DNA of 5,364 bases, taken from positions 1 to 5,364 of the forward strand of contig CAIJWY010000139.1 of assembly GCA_903824455.1 (NCBI GenBank), in the 5' to 3' direction. Under the pieces are notes generated by a model. It searched no databases, was not told the origin of the DNA, and saw only the letters and a list, made by a program, of their open reading frames with translations. Positions 1 to 5,364 of this stretch are shown here, in pieces. The first letter of the stretch is position 1. Each line of letters opens with the position of its first letter. This DNA is from an uncultured Micrococcales bacterium (GTDB lineage: Bacteria > Actinomycetota > Actinomycetes > Actinomycetales > Microbacteriaceae). Both the position numbers and the translations under genes were made by a program.

Positions 1-79
1 CGCCGGAAGGAATTTCGGAATGGCCCTGAAAAACGAATACCGTTCCCATGCACTCTTCTAGGTGTTCGAAAGCGGTCAT
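1..79 (-). CDS. apbE: FAD:protein FMN transferase (ApbE), N-terminal fragment, cut by window edge
   Basis: Reading leftward from an ATG at 79-77, 26 codons stay open to the window edge and give MTAFEHLEECMGTVFVF followed by QGHSEIPSG. The H-x-E-x-C-M-G-T-V-F stretch is the typical beginning of ApbE proteins, whose conserved N-terminal Met-Gly-Thr opens the mature fold. ApbE transfers FMN from FAD onto a threonine of FMN-binding domains, using magnesium. The start codon shares one base with the stop of the upstream FMN-binding gene (TAATG). There is no clear Shine-Dalgarno sequence, so translation probably restarts after the upstream stop. Lying directly behind two FMN-binding-domain genes strongly supports the assignment, because these are its known type of substrate. 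No signal peptide is visible at this start. Only about a tenth of the protein can be seen, so catalytic residues cannot be checked. Confidence 0.75.
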   Translation of the reverse strand, partial: MTAFEHLEECMGTVFVFQGHSEIPSG

Positions 80-516
80 TATTTGATTTTCGCCAGAGCC
101 GAATCGAGTGATTTTTTGAATGCGTCGGAACTATAGGTAGCTTGAGAGACGTTGCCGATATTCGAACCGTTTGCGGCGATAGCGGCTTTCACAAGAAGAG
201 GAAAAGCGGCGTCTCTGCCGCCGGTTGACTGTGCCCTAACCAGATCAATGGCAGTTATCTTCCCAGCCTCTTTGGTCACCATTACCTGCACCGGGCCGTA
301 GCCAGATTCAACGGACTCGCCAGTGGCTGTGCTGATGCCAACGACATTGCTTGGGCTAGGAGTGCCGGCGAACATCGACAAAGCGTTGGGGTTCAGCCAG
401 AGGTCTATCCCAACCGCACCAAGCAGAGAGAGCAGGGTAAGAACAATGGTCGACGTGCGATAGCGTCGCTTACCCTCAATGGGCTTTTGAAAAGTGTATA
501 GGTTAGAACTTTCCAA
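79..516 (-). CDS. Small membrane-anchored FMN-binding-domain protein (second of a pair)
   Basis: The protein is about 145 residues from the preferred TTG start. A basic stretch (GKRRYR) precedes one membrane segment at about residues 22-41, then a short Ser/Pro linker, then an FMN-binding domain (PF04205 type) over about the last 75 residues, starting YGPVQVMVTKEAGKITAIDL. The domain ends with S-Q-A-T-Y-S-S followed by an amphipathic helix; Thr127 is at the place normally carrying covalent FMN. The usual target is D-x-x-S/T-G-A-T, and here the Asp and Gly are replaced by Gly and Gln. The TTG at 516 is chosen because GGAGAG (527-522) sits 5 bases upstream. An ATG at 546 would give 155 residues but has no ribosome binding site and overlaps the previous gene more. 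The gene overlaps its upstream paralogue by 14 bp and ApbE by 1 bp. It is probably an extracytoplasmic electron carrier fed by the operon's flavocytochrome; its partner is inferred. Confidence 0.82.
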   Translation of the reverse strand: MESSNLYTFQKPIEGKRRYRTSTIVLTLLSLLGAVGIDLWLNPNALSMFAGTPSPSNVVGISTATGESVESGYGPVQVMVTKEAGKITAIDLVRAQSTGGRDAAFPLLVKAAIAANGSNIGNVSQATYSSDAFKKSLDSALAKIK

Positions 517-1024
517 GAGCACTCTCCAAAGCTTTCTTGTAGGCATTAGTAGTCACTGTGGCACGGCTTACCTTGGTGAAGTTCGAACCATTAGCCTGAA
601 TCGAAGCATTAACTAAATAGGTCAGGGTGCCGTTGGGTAAGCGGGTGTAGGAGGACTGTAGATAGGTTACATCCGTGATGTTGCCGGCGTCTTTGGTGAC
701 CTTAACTTGAATAGTTCCGTATTCGTAGTTAATAGCGGCGCTGGTTTTCGACACCGCTCCAGCAACGACCGGTGGAGGCGTTGGCTTCGCCGTGGCAGTT
801 GGTTTTGGCTTGGTGGTTGGCTTTGGCTTGGGCTTGGTAGTCGTCGTAGGTTTAGGCGTGGCGGTAGCGGTAGCGGTAGCGGTTGGGGTTGGAGTGGCAG
901 TGTTTGAGCTGGTGTTTTCGGTAACCACAGCCGCGGCGTCGGGTAGCGGCATTCCAGCCTTAGCGGCTGCAATCATGATGCCAAGTCCAGCAAGGCCTAC
1001 GAATGTTTTAGTTGCCCTTCTCAC
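503..1024 (-). CDS. FMN-binding-domain protein with Thr/Pro/Lys-rich linker
   Basis: The GTG at 1024 gives 173 residues. It overlaps the stop of the flavocytochrome gene as GTGA and has GAGGAG 8 bases upstream. A longer frame from an ATG at 1102 lies inside the upstream gene and is unlikely. Residues 1-21 form a signal or anchor segment (MRRATKTF, then a Gly/Ala/Ile core). Residues about 36-84 are a low-complexity linker of TATA, PTPT and KPKP repeats that probably spans the cell wall. Residues about 100-173 are an FMN-binding domain (YEYGTIQVKVTKDAGNITDV) resembling the neighbouring paralogue almost position by position. The flavinylation site reads T-K-V-S-R-A-T-V-T-T, with Thr156 as the candidate acceptor; the usual Asp and Gly of the motif are Thr and Arg. 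It probably takes electrons from the membrane flavocytochrome outside the membrane. Whether FMN is covalent cannot be read from sequence. Confidence 0.85.
   Translation of the reverse strand: MRRATKTFVGLAGLGIMIAAAKAGMPLPDAAAVVTENTSSNTATPTPTATATATATPKPTTTTKPKPKPTTKPKPTATAKPTPPPVVAGAVSKTSAAINYEYGTIQVKVTKDAGNITDVTYLQSSYTRLPNGTLTYLVNASIQANGSNFTKVSRATVTTNAYKKALESALGKF
781..897. repeat. Low-complexity tandem repeats coding a Thr/Pro/Lys linker
   Basis: On the plus strand the hexamer gcggta occurs three times in a row at 861-878, followed by gcggt. It encodes alternating Thr-Ala on the minus strand. From about 785 to 850, imperfect repeats of ggttttggcttggt-like units encode alternating Lys-Pro and Thr. 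All repeats are in frame with multiples of three, so slippage would change linker length without breaking the protein. They also create long Val/Gly-rich open frames on the opposite strand that are not genes. Confidence 0.7.
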
Positions 1025-2439
1025 CAGGCAAACTCCTCTGCATGTATTTGACCGGCAGGTGTGCCAACTCGAGCCAAAGTCTTTTCGACCGATTTGGTCC
1101 AAGCGGCAGGGCCACAGATATAGACATCCGATTCGGAAACGAACGGAGCCATTTCAATTAGTCGCGCCTGATCTGGGAGCGAATTTAGGTGACCCGGCAA
1201 CCACGAAGTTGCGGCTCCGCGAGGGCCGGCCAAAACGTGCAGCTGGAATCCGCGTTCACGAGAAACTTGTTCTAGTTCGCTTAGGAGCGCAGCATCTTCG
1301 GTGTCGCGAACTCGGTAAAGAATGGTGATGTCGCCAGGTTTGGCAGCCATCGACTCGGCTAAAGCACGAATCGGCGGGGCGCCCACGCCAGCGGCGATTA
1401 GGGTCACCTTTTCGCAGGTTCTTCGTTCTTCGGTGAATACGCCGAACGGACCTTCGAGTGCCACCCTGGTGCCAACTTTCAGGCCAACTAAACCTTTGGT
1501 GAAGTCACCTCGAGCACCAATTGTGAACCGCACAAAGCGGTTGTTTGGCGCTGCCGAGATTGAGAACGGGTGGGGCTTCAACCAATTTTCTTTGTCCATG
1601 ATGCGAAGCATGTAGAACTGGCCGGCTTGACCACCGAGACGCTCTAATCCGCGACCGCTCACGTAAACCGAAATGGTGTCGCTGGATTCGCGTGTTACCG
1701 CGGTGACTCGCAGTCCTAGTTTTAGGTTCATCACAACGGCTGCGAGCACTCGGTACCAGATCACGTTGAGCGCGACGAAAAGATAGAGAGTTACCCAGAA
1801 CAAAGTTTGCAGCGGTTTTCCAGCAATGTCGGAACCGGTTGAGAACTGGTGAGGTACGGCGATCAAAATTGATGCGTAGGCGAGCAGGTGAATAACGTGC
1901 CAAGATTCGTAAGAAAGTTTTTTGCGTGCTGCGTTGATTGAGGTGAAGACCACAACAATCATCAGAACAAGTCCCAGGGTTGCGCTCCACATATCTGGGA
2001 TTGCCACGAACAGGTAAACCATTTCGTCGACAATCGATTTACCGTCGAGGATGGCAAATTGAATAAGTGTGGCCAAGAAATGTGCCGAAATAATGTAGAG
2101 AATCGGCTTGCCCAGCTTCTTGTGGGCAAGGGTTACTTTGTCGTGACCGTAAAGCTTGTCGAGCCATGGAACTCGAGCAACCAGCAGCGTGTGGATCAGC
2201 AGGAGGTCAGTGCCCACTAAGGCTGTGAGCCGGCTGGTTGCCCCTAAAGCATCGGTAAGGTTGCCGAATTTCGCCATTCCGCCATCTAGGAAGAACATGG
2301 CCACGACTAAAACCACGGTTCCCCAAGCAAAACTTTCGAGCAAATCTTGAGAACGCTTTAGCTGAGCAATTTTTTTGACACCGAGACGCACCCGCTGGTT
2401 AGGCGGAGTCAGAGTTAGCTGAGGTGCGGTCTGGTTCAT
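1021..2439 (-). CDS. Ferric-reductase-like transmembrane flavocytochrome with FAD and NAD(P) domains
   Basis: 472 residues. The N-terminal half (about 35-240) holds roughly six membrane helices of the ferric reductase/NADPH oxidase type. Histidine pairs His106/His120 and His184/His197 (13 and 12 residues between them) match the spacing of bis-histidine ligands for two stacked hemes. The C-terminal half (about 241-472) is a ferredoxin-reductase-type module: HPFSIS (290-295) binds FAD, GPFGVF (330-335) lies at the FAD/NAD interface, AAGVGAPPIRAL (349-360) is the nucleotide loop, ICGPAAW (441-447) is the NAD(P)-side Cys-Gly-Pro motif, and the chain ends HAEEFAW, whose terminal aromatic would cover the flavin. 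The family moves electrons from cytosolic NAD(P)H through FAD and hemes to the outer face. As first gene of the operon, it probably reduces the two FMN-binding proteins downstream. The ATG at 2439 follows a promoter at 2455-2483 with a weak AGG ribosome site. The terminal acceptor (iron, quinone, oxygen or peptide sulfoxide) is unknown. Confidence 0.92.
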   Translation of the reverse strand: MNQTAPQLTLTPPNQRVRLGVKKIAQLKRSQDLLESFAWGTVVLVVAMFFLDGGMAKFGNLTDALGATSRLTALVGTDLLLIHTLLVARVPWLDKLYGHDKVTLAHKKLGKPILYIISAHFLATLIQFAILDGKSIVDEMVYLFVAIPDMWSATLGLVLMIVVVFTSINAARKKLSYESWHVIHLLAYASILIAVPHQFSTGSDIAGKPLQTLFWVTLYLFVALNVIWYRVLAAVVMNLKLGLRVTAVTRESSDTISVYVSGRGLERLGGQAGQFYMLRIMDKENWLKPHPFSISAAPNNRFVRFTIGARGDFTKGLVGLKVGTRVALEGPFGVFTEERRTCEKVTLIAAGVGAPPIRALAESMAAKPGDITILYRVRDTEDAALLSELEQVSRERGFQLHVLAGPRGAATSWLPGHLNSLPDQARLIEMAPFVSESDVYICGPAAWTKSVEKTLARVGTPAGQIHAEEFAW

Positions 2440-2454
2440 ATATTTAAGCCTGTA

Positions 2455-2483
2455 ATAGTAACTTGGGAGTTTGCTGTGAGCAA
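2455..2483 (-). promoter_or_regulatory. Promoter of the flavin redox operon
   Basis: On the minus strand, TTGCTC (2483-2478) and TACTAT (2460-2455) are separated by exactly 17 bases and fit the -35 and -10 pattern of a housekeeping sigma factor (3 of 6 and 4 of 6 consensus bases). Transcription would start near 2448, leaving a leader of about 10 bases before the ATG at 2439. The -35 box lies in a small palindrome, TTGCT-GTG-AGCAA (2471-2483), which could be an operator. Confidence 0.5.
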
Positions 2484-2521
2484 CCTGAATGCTTTCCCAG
2501 AATGAAATCCCGTGTTTCAGG
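2484..2521. promoter_or_regulatory. Candidate operator: 6-bp inverted repeat in the divergent intergenic region
   Basis: CCTGAA at 2484-2489 is matched by its exact reverse complement TTCAGG at 2516-2521. The half-sites are 32 bases apart, about three helical turns. It lies between the redox operon promoter and the hydrolase start. No known regulator motif is recognised, and a 6-bp match may be chance. Confidence 0.2.
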
Positions 2522-2535
2522 AGTATTCTCGGGTT
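2519..2535 (+). promoter_or_regulatory. Start-deciding signals of the hydrolase gene: AGGAG and TATTCT
   Basis: AGGAG (2519-2523) lies 12 bases before the ATG at 2536, which is long for a ribosome site. The hexamer TATTCT (2524-2529) lies about 7 bases before the same ATG and could instead be a -10 box for a leaderless transcript, a common arrangement in actinobacteria. No good -35 box is seen. Both readings favour the ATG at 2536 over the GTG at 2512. Confidence 0.3.
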
Positions 2536-3393
2536 ATGACAGACCTACCTCTGCGTCGCAGTTTCAAAGATACCCACGGTGTCGAAATCGTTTTCTGGGA
2601 ATGGCCGGTGGCTAGTCCCAAGGCCGTGGTTCAGCTGGTGCATGGCATCGGTGAACACTCTCGTCGCTACGATCACGTGGCCCGCAAGCTCAACTCGCTC
2701 GGATTCGCCGTTTACTCCGACGACCACCGCGGTCACGGGCAAACCGGAAAAGGCATGGTTGCGGCTGGCATCACCAGGAAGCAGGGGCTACTAGGCCCAG
2801 GTGGAATGGACGCCGTGCTGGCCGAGGTTAGAAGCCTCTCCGAGCTAATCAAAACCGAACACCCAAATACCAAACTGGTCATGCTTGGTCACAGCTGGGG
2901 CTCAATGCTCGCCCAGCGCCTTTACGATAAGTATTCGAGTGATTTGGCTGCATTGGTGCTCAGCGGCTCCTCGTTGCTTCGCCCAGGAGTTCTCAATAGC
3001 GGGAAACTAAATAAGAAGTGGGCTCACCTTCCAAATTCATCGGGTGGCGAATGGCTTAGCCGCAACCTTGAGGTTGGAAAAAAGTTCCGTGAAGACCCGC
3101 TGAACTTCAATGAATCTTTTGCAGAAGTCGTTGGCATCGTTGACACCCTGAAACTCATGGGAGCACCAAAGAAGACCATCGACCCCAAGGTGCCAATCCT
3201 GCTTCAGGTTGGCAGCGACGATTCGCTCGCGGGAGAGCGGGGCAATGTTCTACTCGCGAAAGCTTTCCGCAAACGCGGCGTCGACGACATTGTGCTTTTT
3301 GTTTACGAAGGCGCGCGTCACGAAATTTACAACGAAACCAACCAAGACGAAGTGCTGAACGATTTAGCTGCCTGGCTGGAAGCTCACGTTTAG
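2536..3393 (+). CDS. Alpha/beta hydrolase, monoacylglycerol lipase/lysophospholipase type
   Basis: 285 residues from the ATG at 2536, the usual length for this family (Hydrolase_4, serine aminopeptidase S33 class). An upstream in-frame GTG at 2512 adds eight residues with no ribosome site and looks non-coding. Visible features are the oxyanion region HGIGEHSRRY (from residue 36), DHRGHG (63-68), the nucleophile elbow GHSWGS with Ser120, the acid in GSDD (probably Asp229) and the catalytic His262 in YEGARHEIYNE. This set and order match monoacylglycerol lipases, which split glycerol esters or lysophospholipids. No signal peptide is visible, so it is probably cytosolic or loosely membrane-associated. 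It is transcribed away from the redox operon, and its last 4 bases overlap the convergent GNAT gene. Nothing in the context fixes the substrate; other carboxylesters are possible. Confidence 0.9.
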   Translation: MTDLPLRRSFKDTHGVEIVFWEWPVASPKAVVQLVHGIGEHSRRYDHVARKLNSLGFAVYSDDHRGHGQTGKGMVAAGITRKQGLLGPGGMDAVLAEVRSLSELIKTEHPNTKLVMLGHSWGSMLAQRLYDKYSSDLAALVLSGSSLLRPGVLNSGKLNKKWAHLPNSSGGEWLSRNLEVGKKFREDPLNFNESFAEVVGIVDTLKLMGAPKKTIDPKVPILLQVGSDDSLAGERGNVLLAKAFRKRGVDDIVLFVYEGARHEIYNETNQDEVLNDLAAWLEAHV

Positions 3394-3719
3394 TTTCTAG
3401 GCGGAAGTTTGCAGGCTGCCACAGCCTCTTCGATCGGCAGCGCCAATAGGTCGTGGGTTTCTGGGCGCTTCTCCATGTAGCGAACCACATAGGAGCAGGT
3501 TGGCTCAACCAAAACGTGCTGGTTCTCTCGAATGTCAACGAAAGCTTCGCGAATCAGAATGGCGGCTAGGTTCTTTCCCTGGTGGGCTGGGTTTACAAAA
3601 GTGTGATCGAAAACCCAGCGGTCTTCCTTCTTGGCATAGCTGGCTTCGCCAACTTCTTCGCCGTCTAGAAAAATTGCGTAGCGGTTTTGGTCTGGCTGGT
3701 GGATTACTTCAGGGTTCAT
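3390..3719 (-). CDS. Small GNAT family N-acetyltransferase (YjdJ/COG2388 type)
   Basis: 109 residues, close to the roughly 90-110 of this short GNAT class. The fold is recognised from FDHTFVNPAHQGKNLAAILI (37-56), where the Q-G-K-N-L-A stretch corresponds to the acetyl-CoA pyrophosphate loop (R/Q-x-x-G-x-G/A), followed by a helix and then VEPTCSYVVRYMEKRPE (71-87), matching the conserved P-T/L-C-P-F/Y-V segment with a possible active-site Cys75. Family members transfer acetyl groups from acetyl-CoA, but their substrates are mostly unknown, and none is indicated here. The ATG at 3719 has a weak AGAAGAG ribosome site about 10 bases upstream. Its stop overlaps the convergent hydrolase stop by 4 bp. 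Its start is back to back with the DNA methyltransferase gene, so the two promoters must lie within or very near each other's coding region. Confidence 0.85.
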   Translation of the reverse strand: MNPEVIHQPDQNRYAIFLDGEEVGEASYAKKEDRWVFDHTFVNPAHQGKNLAAILIREAFVDIRENQHVLVEPTCSYVVRYMEKRPETHDLLALPIEEAVAACKLPPRN

Positions 3720-3731
3720 GTGGGTTAATCT
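3704..3731 (+). promoter_or_regulatory. Possible leaderless promoter of the DNA methyltransferase gene
   Basis: TAATCT at 3726-3731 fits a -10 box and ends 7 bases before the GTG at 3739, where a leaderless transcript would begin. TTACTT at 3704-3709 is a poor -35 box at 16 bases spacing. There is no Shine-Dalgarno sequence before the GTG, which agrees with leaderless translation. The boxes straddle the start of the opposing GNAT gene. Confidence 0.25.
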
Positions 3732-3738
3732 CTTCTAT

Positions 3739-4584
3739 GTGTCCGACTCTAAAAATCTAGTGCTCTTTGGGGATAACCTCGCGCACCTAAAAACTATGCC
3801 CAGCGAGTCGGTGCAATTGGTTTACATCGATCCGCCGTTCAACACCGGACGCAGGCAGACCAGAGGAAAGTCAACCACCACTCGAAGCGAAACCGGCAAC
3901 CGGGTTGGGTTTAAAGGTCAGCGCTACGACATCGTGCGCGACACCGTGCTTGGCTACGACGATGAATTCGCCGACTACTGGAGTTTTCTAGAACCACGTT
4001 TGGAAGAGGCCTGGCGCCTGCTTAACGAAACCGGAACGCTCTACCTGCACCTCGACTTTCGTGAAGCTCACTACGCCAAAGTGCTGCTCGATGCACTGTT
4101 CGGCCGCGAAAACTTTTTGAACGAAATCATTTGGGCCTACGATTACGGTGCCAAGTCGAAGAGCCGCTGGCCGGCCAAACACGACACCATCTTGGTTTAT
4201 GTAAAAGACCCCGAAAAGTATTACTTCGATTCCACTTCCGTTGATCGTGAGCCATACATGGCACCTGGTCTAGTTACCCCTGAGAAGGTCGCCAAGGGGA
4301 AGTTACCAACCGATGTTTGGTGGCACACGATTGTTTCGCCAACCGGAACCGAAAAGACCGGTTACCCAACTCAAAAGCCAATTGGTATCTTGCGTCGAAT
4401 CATTCAGGCGTCGTCGAAACCAGGTGATCTGGTGGTTGATTTCTTTGGTGGTTCCGGAACCACCGGTTTTGTGGCAGCCCAACTTGATCGTCGATTCATT
4501 TTGATGGATCAAAACACTGAAGCTATCGAAGTTATGCGAGCCCGTTTCGCTTCGGCTTCGATACCGGTTGACTTTCGCGACTGA
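3739..4584 (+). CDS. Solitary beta-class site-specific DNA methyltransferase (probably N6-adenine)
   Basis: 281 residues from the GTG at 3739; an in-frame ATG at 3718 would add seven residues (MWVNLFY) that do not look like family sequence. Catalytic motif IV, YIDPPFNTG, has its DPPF at residues 31-34, followed by a segment rich in Arg, Thr and Gly. The methyl-donor motif I, DFFGGSGTTG (234-243), is near the C-terminus, preceded by YPTQKP (209-214). The order IV then I defines the beta class of amino methyltransferases. DPPF does not separate N6-adenine from N4-cytosine, but the NTG continuation resembles type III Mod and N6-adenine enzymes. The middle (about 123-208) probably carries target recognition. 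No restriction endonuclease lies beside it, so it is probably an orphan enzyme for gene regulation or chromosome functions. The recognition site cannot be predicted. Its last 53 bases overlap the convergent permease gene. Confidence 0.9.
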   Translation: MSDSKNLVLFGDNLAHLKTMPSESVQLVYIDPPFNTGRRQTRGKSTTTRSETGNRVGFKGQRYDIVRDTVLGYDDEFADYWSFLEPRLEEAWRLLNETGTLYLHLDFREAHYAKVLLDALFGRENFLNEIIWAYDYGAKSKSRWPAKHDTILVYVKDPEKYYFDSTSVDREPYMAPGLVTPEKVAKGKLPTDVWWHTIVSPTGTEKTGYPTQKPIGILRRIIQASSKPGDLVVDFFGGSGTTGFVAAQLDRRFILMDQNTEAIEVMRARFASASIPVDFRD

Positions 4585-5364
4585 TCAGGAACACCACCGC
4601 AAACGTGAACGCAATGATCAGTGTGCTCGCCGCCATTGCCATTCCGTAGTTCTCTCCACCGGGTTTTGAAATCAGCGAGTAAAGCACTGTGGGTAGTGTG
4701 GCCTGATCGCCATATGCCAGAAGGCTGGCCGCGCCAAACTCCCCCAGCGAAACCAGCGCTGCAAAAGTGGCGGCCGTGTAAATGCTGAACCGAATCATCG
4801 GCAGCTGAATCAGCCAAAGGATCTGCCAACCGTTTGCACCAGCCGTGGCAGCTGCCTCTGCGTGGCTTCTGTCCAGCGAAACCAAAGCCGGATAAACCAG
4901 CCTCACCACCAGAGGAACTGCCATCACCGACTGAATCAGAGGAACCACCAACCAGGTCTCACGAAGCGGCAGAGGGTATCCGCCGAAGGTAACTAGATAG
5001 CCGAATCCGAGAACCACCGTGGAGATTCCCAGCGGAAGCAAAAACAAAATGTCGAGGATGCGAATGATTACGACCGACGATTTGCGTTTCGTGGGAAGTG
5101 CCAACAGCACAGACACGGCAACTCCGATTACCAGCGCCAAGGTTGCGGCAATCAACATATTGCGCAAGCTGTTTATGGTGGCATCAACCACCGAAATGTT
5201 TAGAATCTCTCGGGTTCCTCGCCCTGCCAAGTTGGCTAAGTTGTCGATAAACCCAGCGCCTTCGGTGAAAGTTTTTACCACAATTTGAATCATTGGTGTG
5301 GCGATAAGCAGAGTCACCACTGGAAGGGTAATCAAAATTGCCAGCCAGTCTCGCCGGTCGACCG
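4532..5364 (-). CDS. ABC transporter permease, iron(III)/thiamine type, 5' end outside window
   Basis: The frame is open to the right edge: codons before the TTG at 5335 read VDRRDWLAIL, so the gene continues beyond the window. About 276 residues are visible, with roughly six membrane helices. Between the fourth and fifth is the permease coupling loop E-A-A-A-T-A-G with downstream LIQLP (visible residues about 169-188), which contacts the ATPase subunit. The following GEFGAASLLAYGDQATLPT segment and the later PGGENYG are typical of AfuB/ThiP-type permeases for iron(III) or thiamine. Such proteins often contain two fused permease domains of about 500-550 residues, so this is probably the second half. 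The ATPase and binding protein are not in the window. The 3' end overlaps the methyltransferase gene by 53 bp, covering the hydrophilic tail after the last helix. The substrate is uncertain. Confidence 0.88.
   Translation of the reverse strand, partial: VDRRDWLAILITLPVVTLLIATPMIQIVVKTFTEGAGFIDNLANLAGRGTREILNISVVDATINSLRNMLIAATLALVIGVAVSVLLALPTKRKSSVVIIRILDILFLLPLGISTVVLGFGYLVTFGGYPLPLRETWLVVPLIQSVMAVPLVVRLVYPALVSLDRSHAEAAATAGANGWQILWLIQLPMIRFSIYTAATFAALVSLGEFGAASLLAYGDQATLPTVLYSLISKPGGENYGMAMAASTLIIAFTFAVVFLISRESQPVSKPKRNGLA

Noticed and set aside
861..883. Hexamer repeats as a CRISPR-like array
   Set aside because: Units are 6 bases with no spacers and are in frame inside a coding linker.
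1025..1102. Upstream extension of the first FMN-binding gene to an ATG at 1102
   Set aside because: It lies wholly in the flavocytochrome gene, and the GTG at 1024 has a good GAGGAG site and a real anchor segment directly after it.
707..1328. Plus-strand open frames opposite the FMN-binding gene, rich in Val, Gly and Trp
   Set aside because: They are antisense images of the Thr/Pro/Lys repeat linker and of the flavocytochrome C-terminus; no ribosome site and no recognisable domain.
1505..1990. Minus-strand frame of 161 codons in the flavocytochrome gene
   Set aside because: Another reading frame of a strongly supported gene; Arg/Ser-rich composition with no domain.
2471..2483. Hairpin TTGCT-GTG-AGCAA as a terminator
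   Set aside because: Stem of only 5 bp with no T-run on either side, and it lies over a promoter box between divergent genes.
3155..3760. Open frames overlapping the hydrolase 3' end and the GNAT gene
   Set aside because: They are shadows of the hydrolase and acetyltransferase genes and lack any domain or start signal.

Overview
The window looks like chromosomal DNA of a small-genome actinobacterium, probably a Microbacteriaceae-like lineage such as the freshwater Luna group. This is inferred from moderate GC content, overlapping genes, GTG/TTG starts, possible leaderless starts and the style of the protein families. It is not proven by any marker gene. There are no RNA genes, insertion sequences or CRISPR arrays.

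Left part (1-2439, minus strand): four genes with overlapping ends form one operon read right to left. First comes a ferric-reductase-like membrane flavocytochrome with C-terminal FAD and NAD(P) domains (1021-2439). Two small membrane-anchored FMN-binding-domain proteins follow (503-1024 and 79-516). The last gene is the first 26 codons of ApbE, the FAD:protein FMN transferase, which runs off the left edge. The likely logic is that cytosolic NAD(P)H reduces FAD, electrons cross the membrane through two hemes, and the FMN domains outside, probably flavinylated by ApbE, pass them on. The acceptor is unknown. A recognisable promoter lies at 2455-2483.

Middle (2536-3393, plus): a divergently read alpha/beta hydrolase of the monoacylglycerol lipase/lysophospholipase type. 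It is followed by a convergent small YjdJ-type GNAT acetyltransferase (3390-3719, minus) that overlaps it by 4 bp.

Right part: a solitary beta-class DNA methyltransferase (3739-4584, plus) starts back to back with the GNAT gene. It overlaps by 53 bp the 3' end of a convergent ABC transporter permease (4532 to the right edge, minus) of the iron/thiamine type, whose N-terminal part is outside the window.

The only real intergenic space is about 96 bp (2440-2535). No wholly new system is evident. The most interesting part is the flavin electron-transfer operon, whose two FMN-binding domains both deviate from the usual ApbE target motif.
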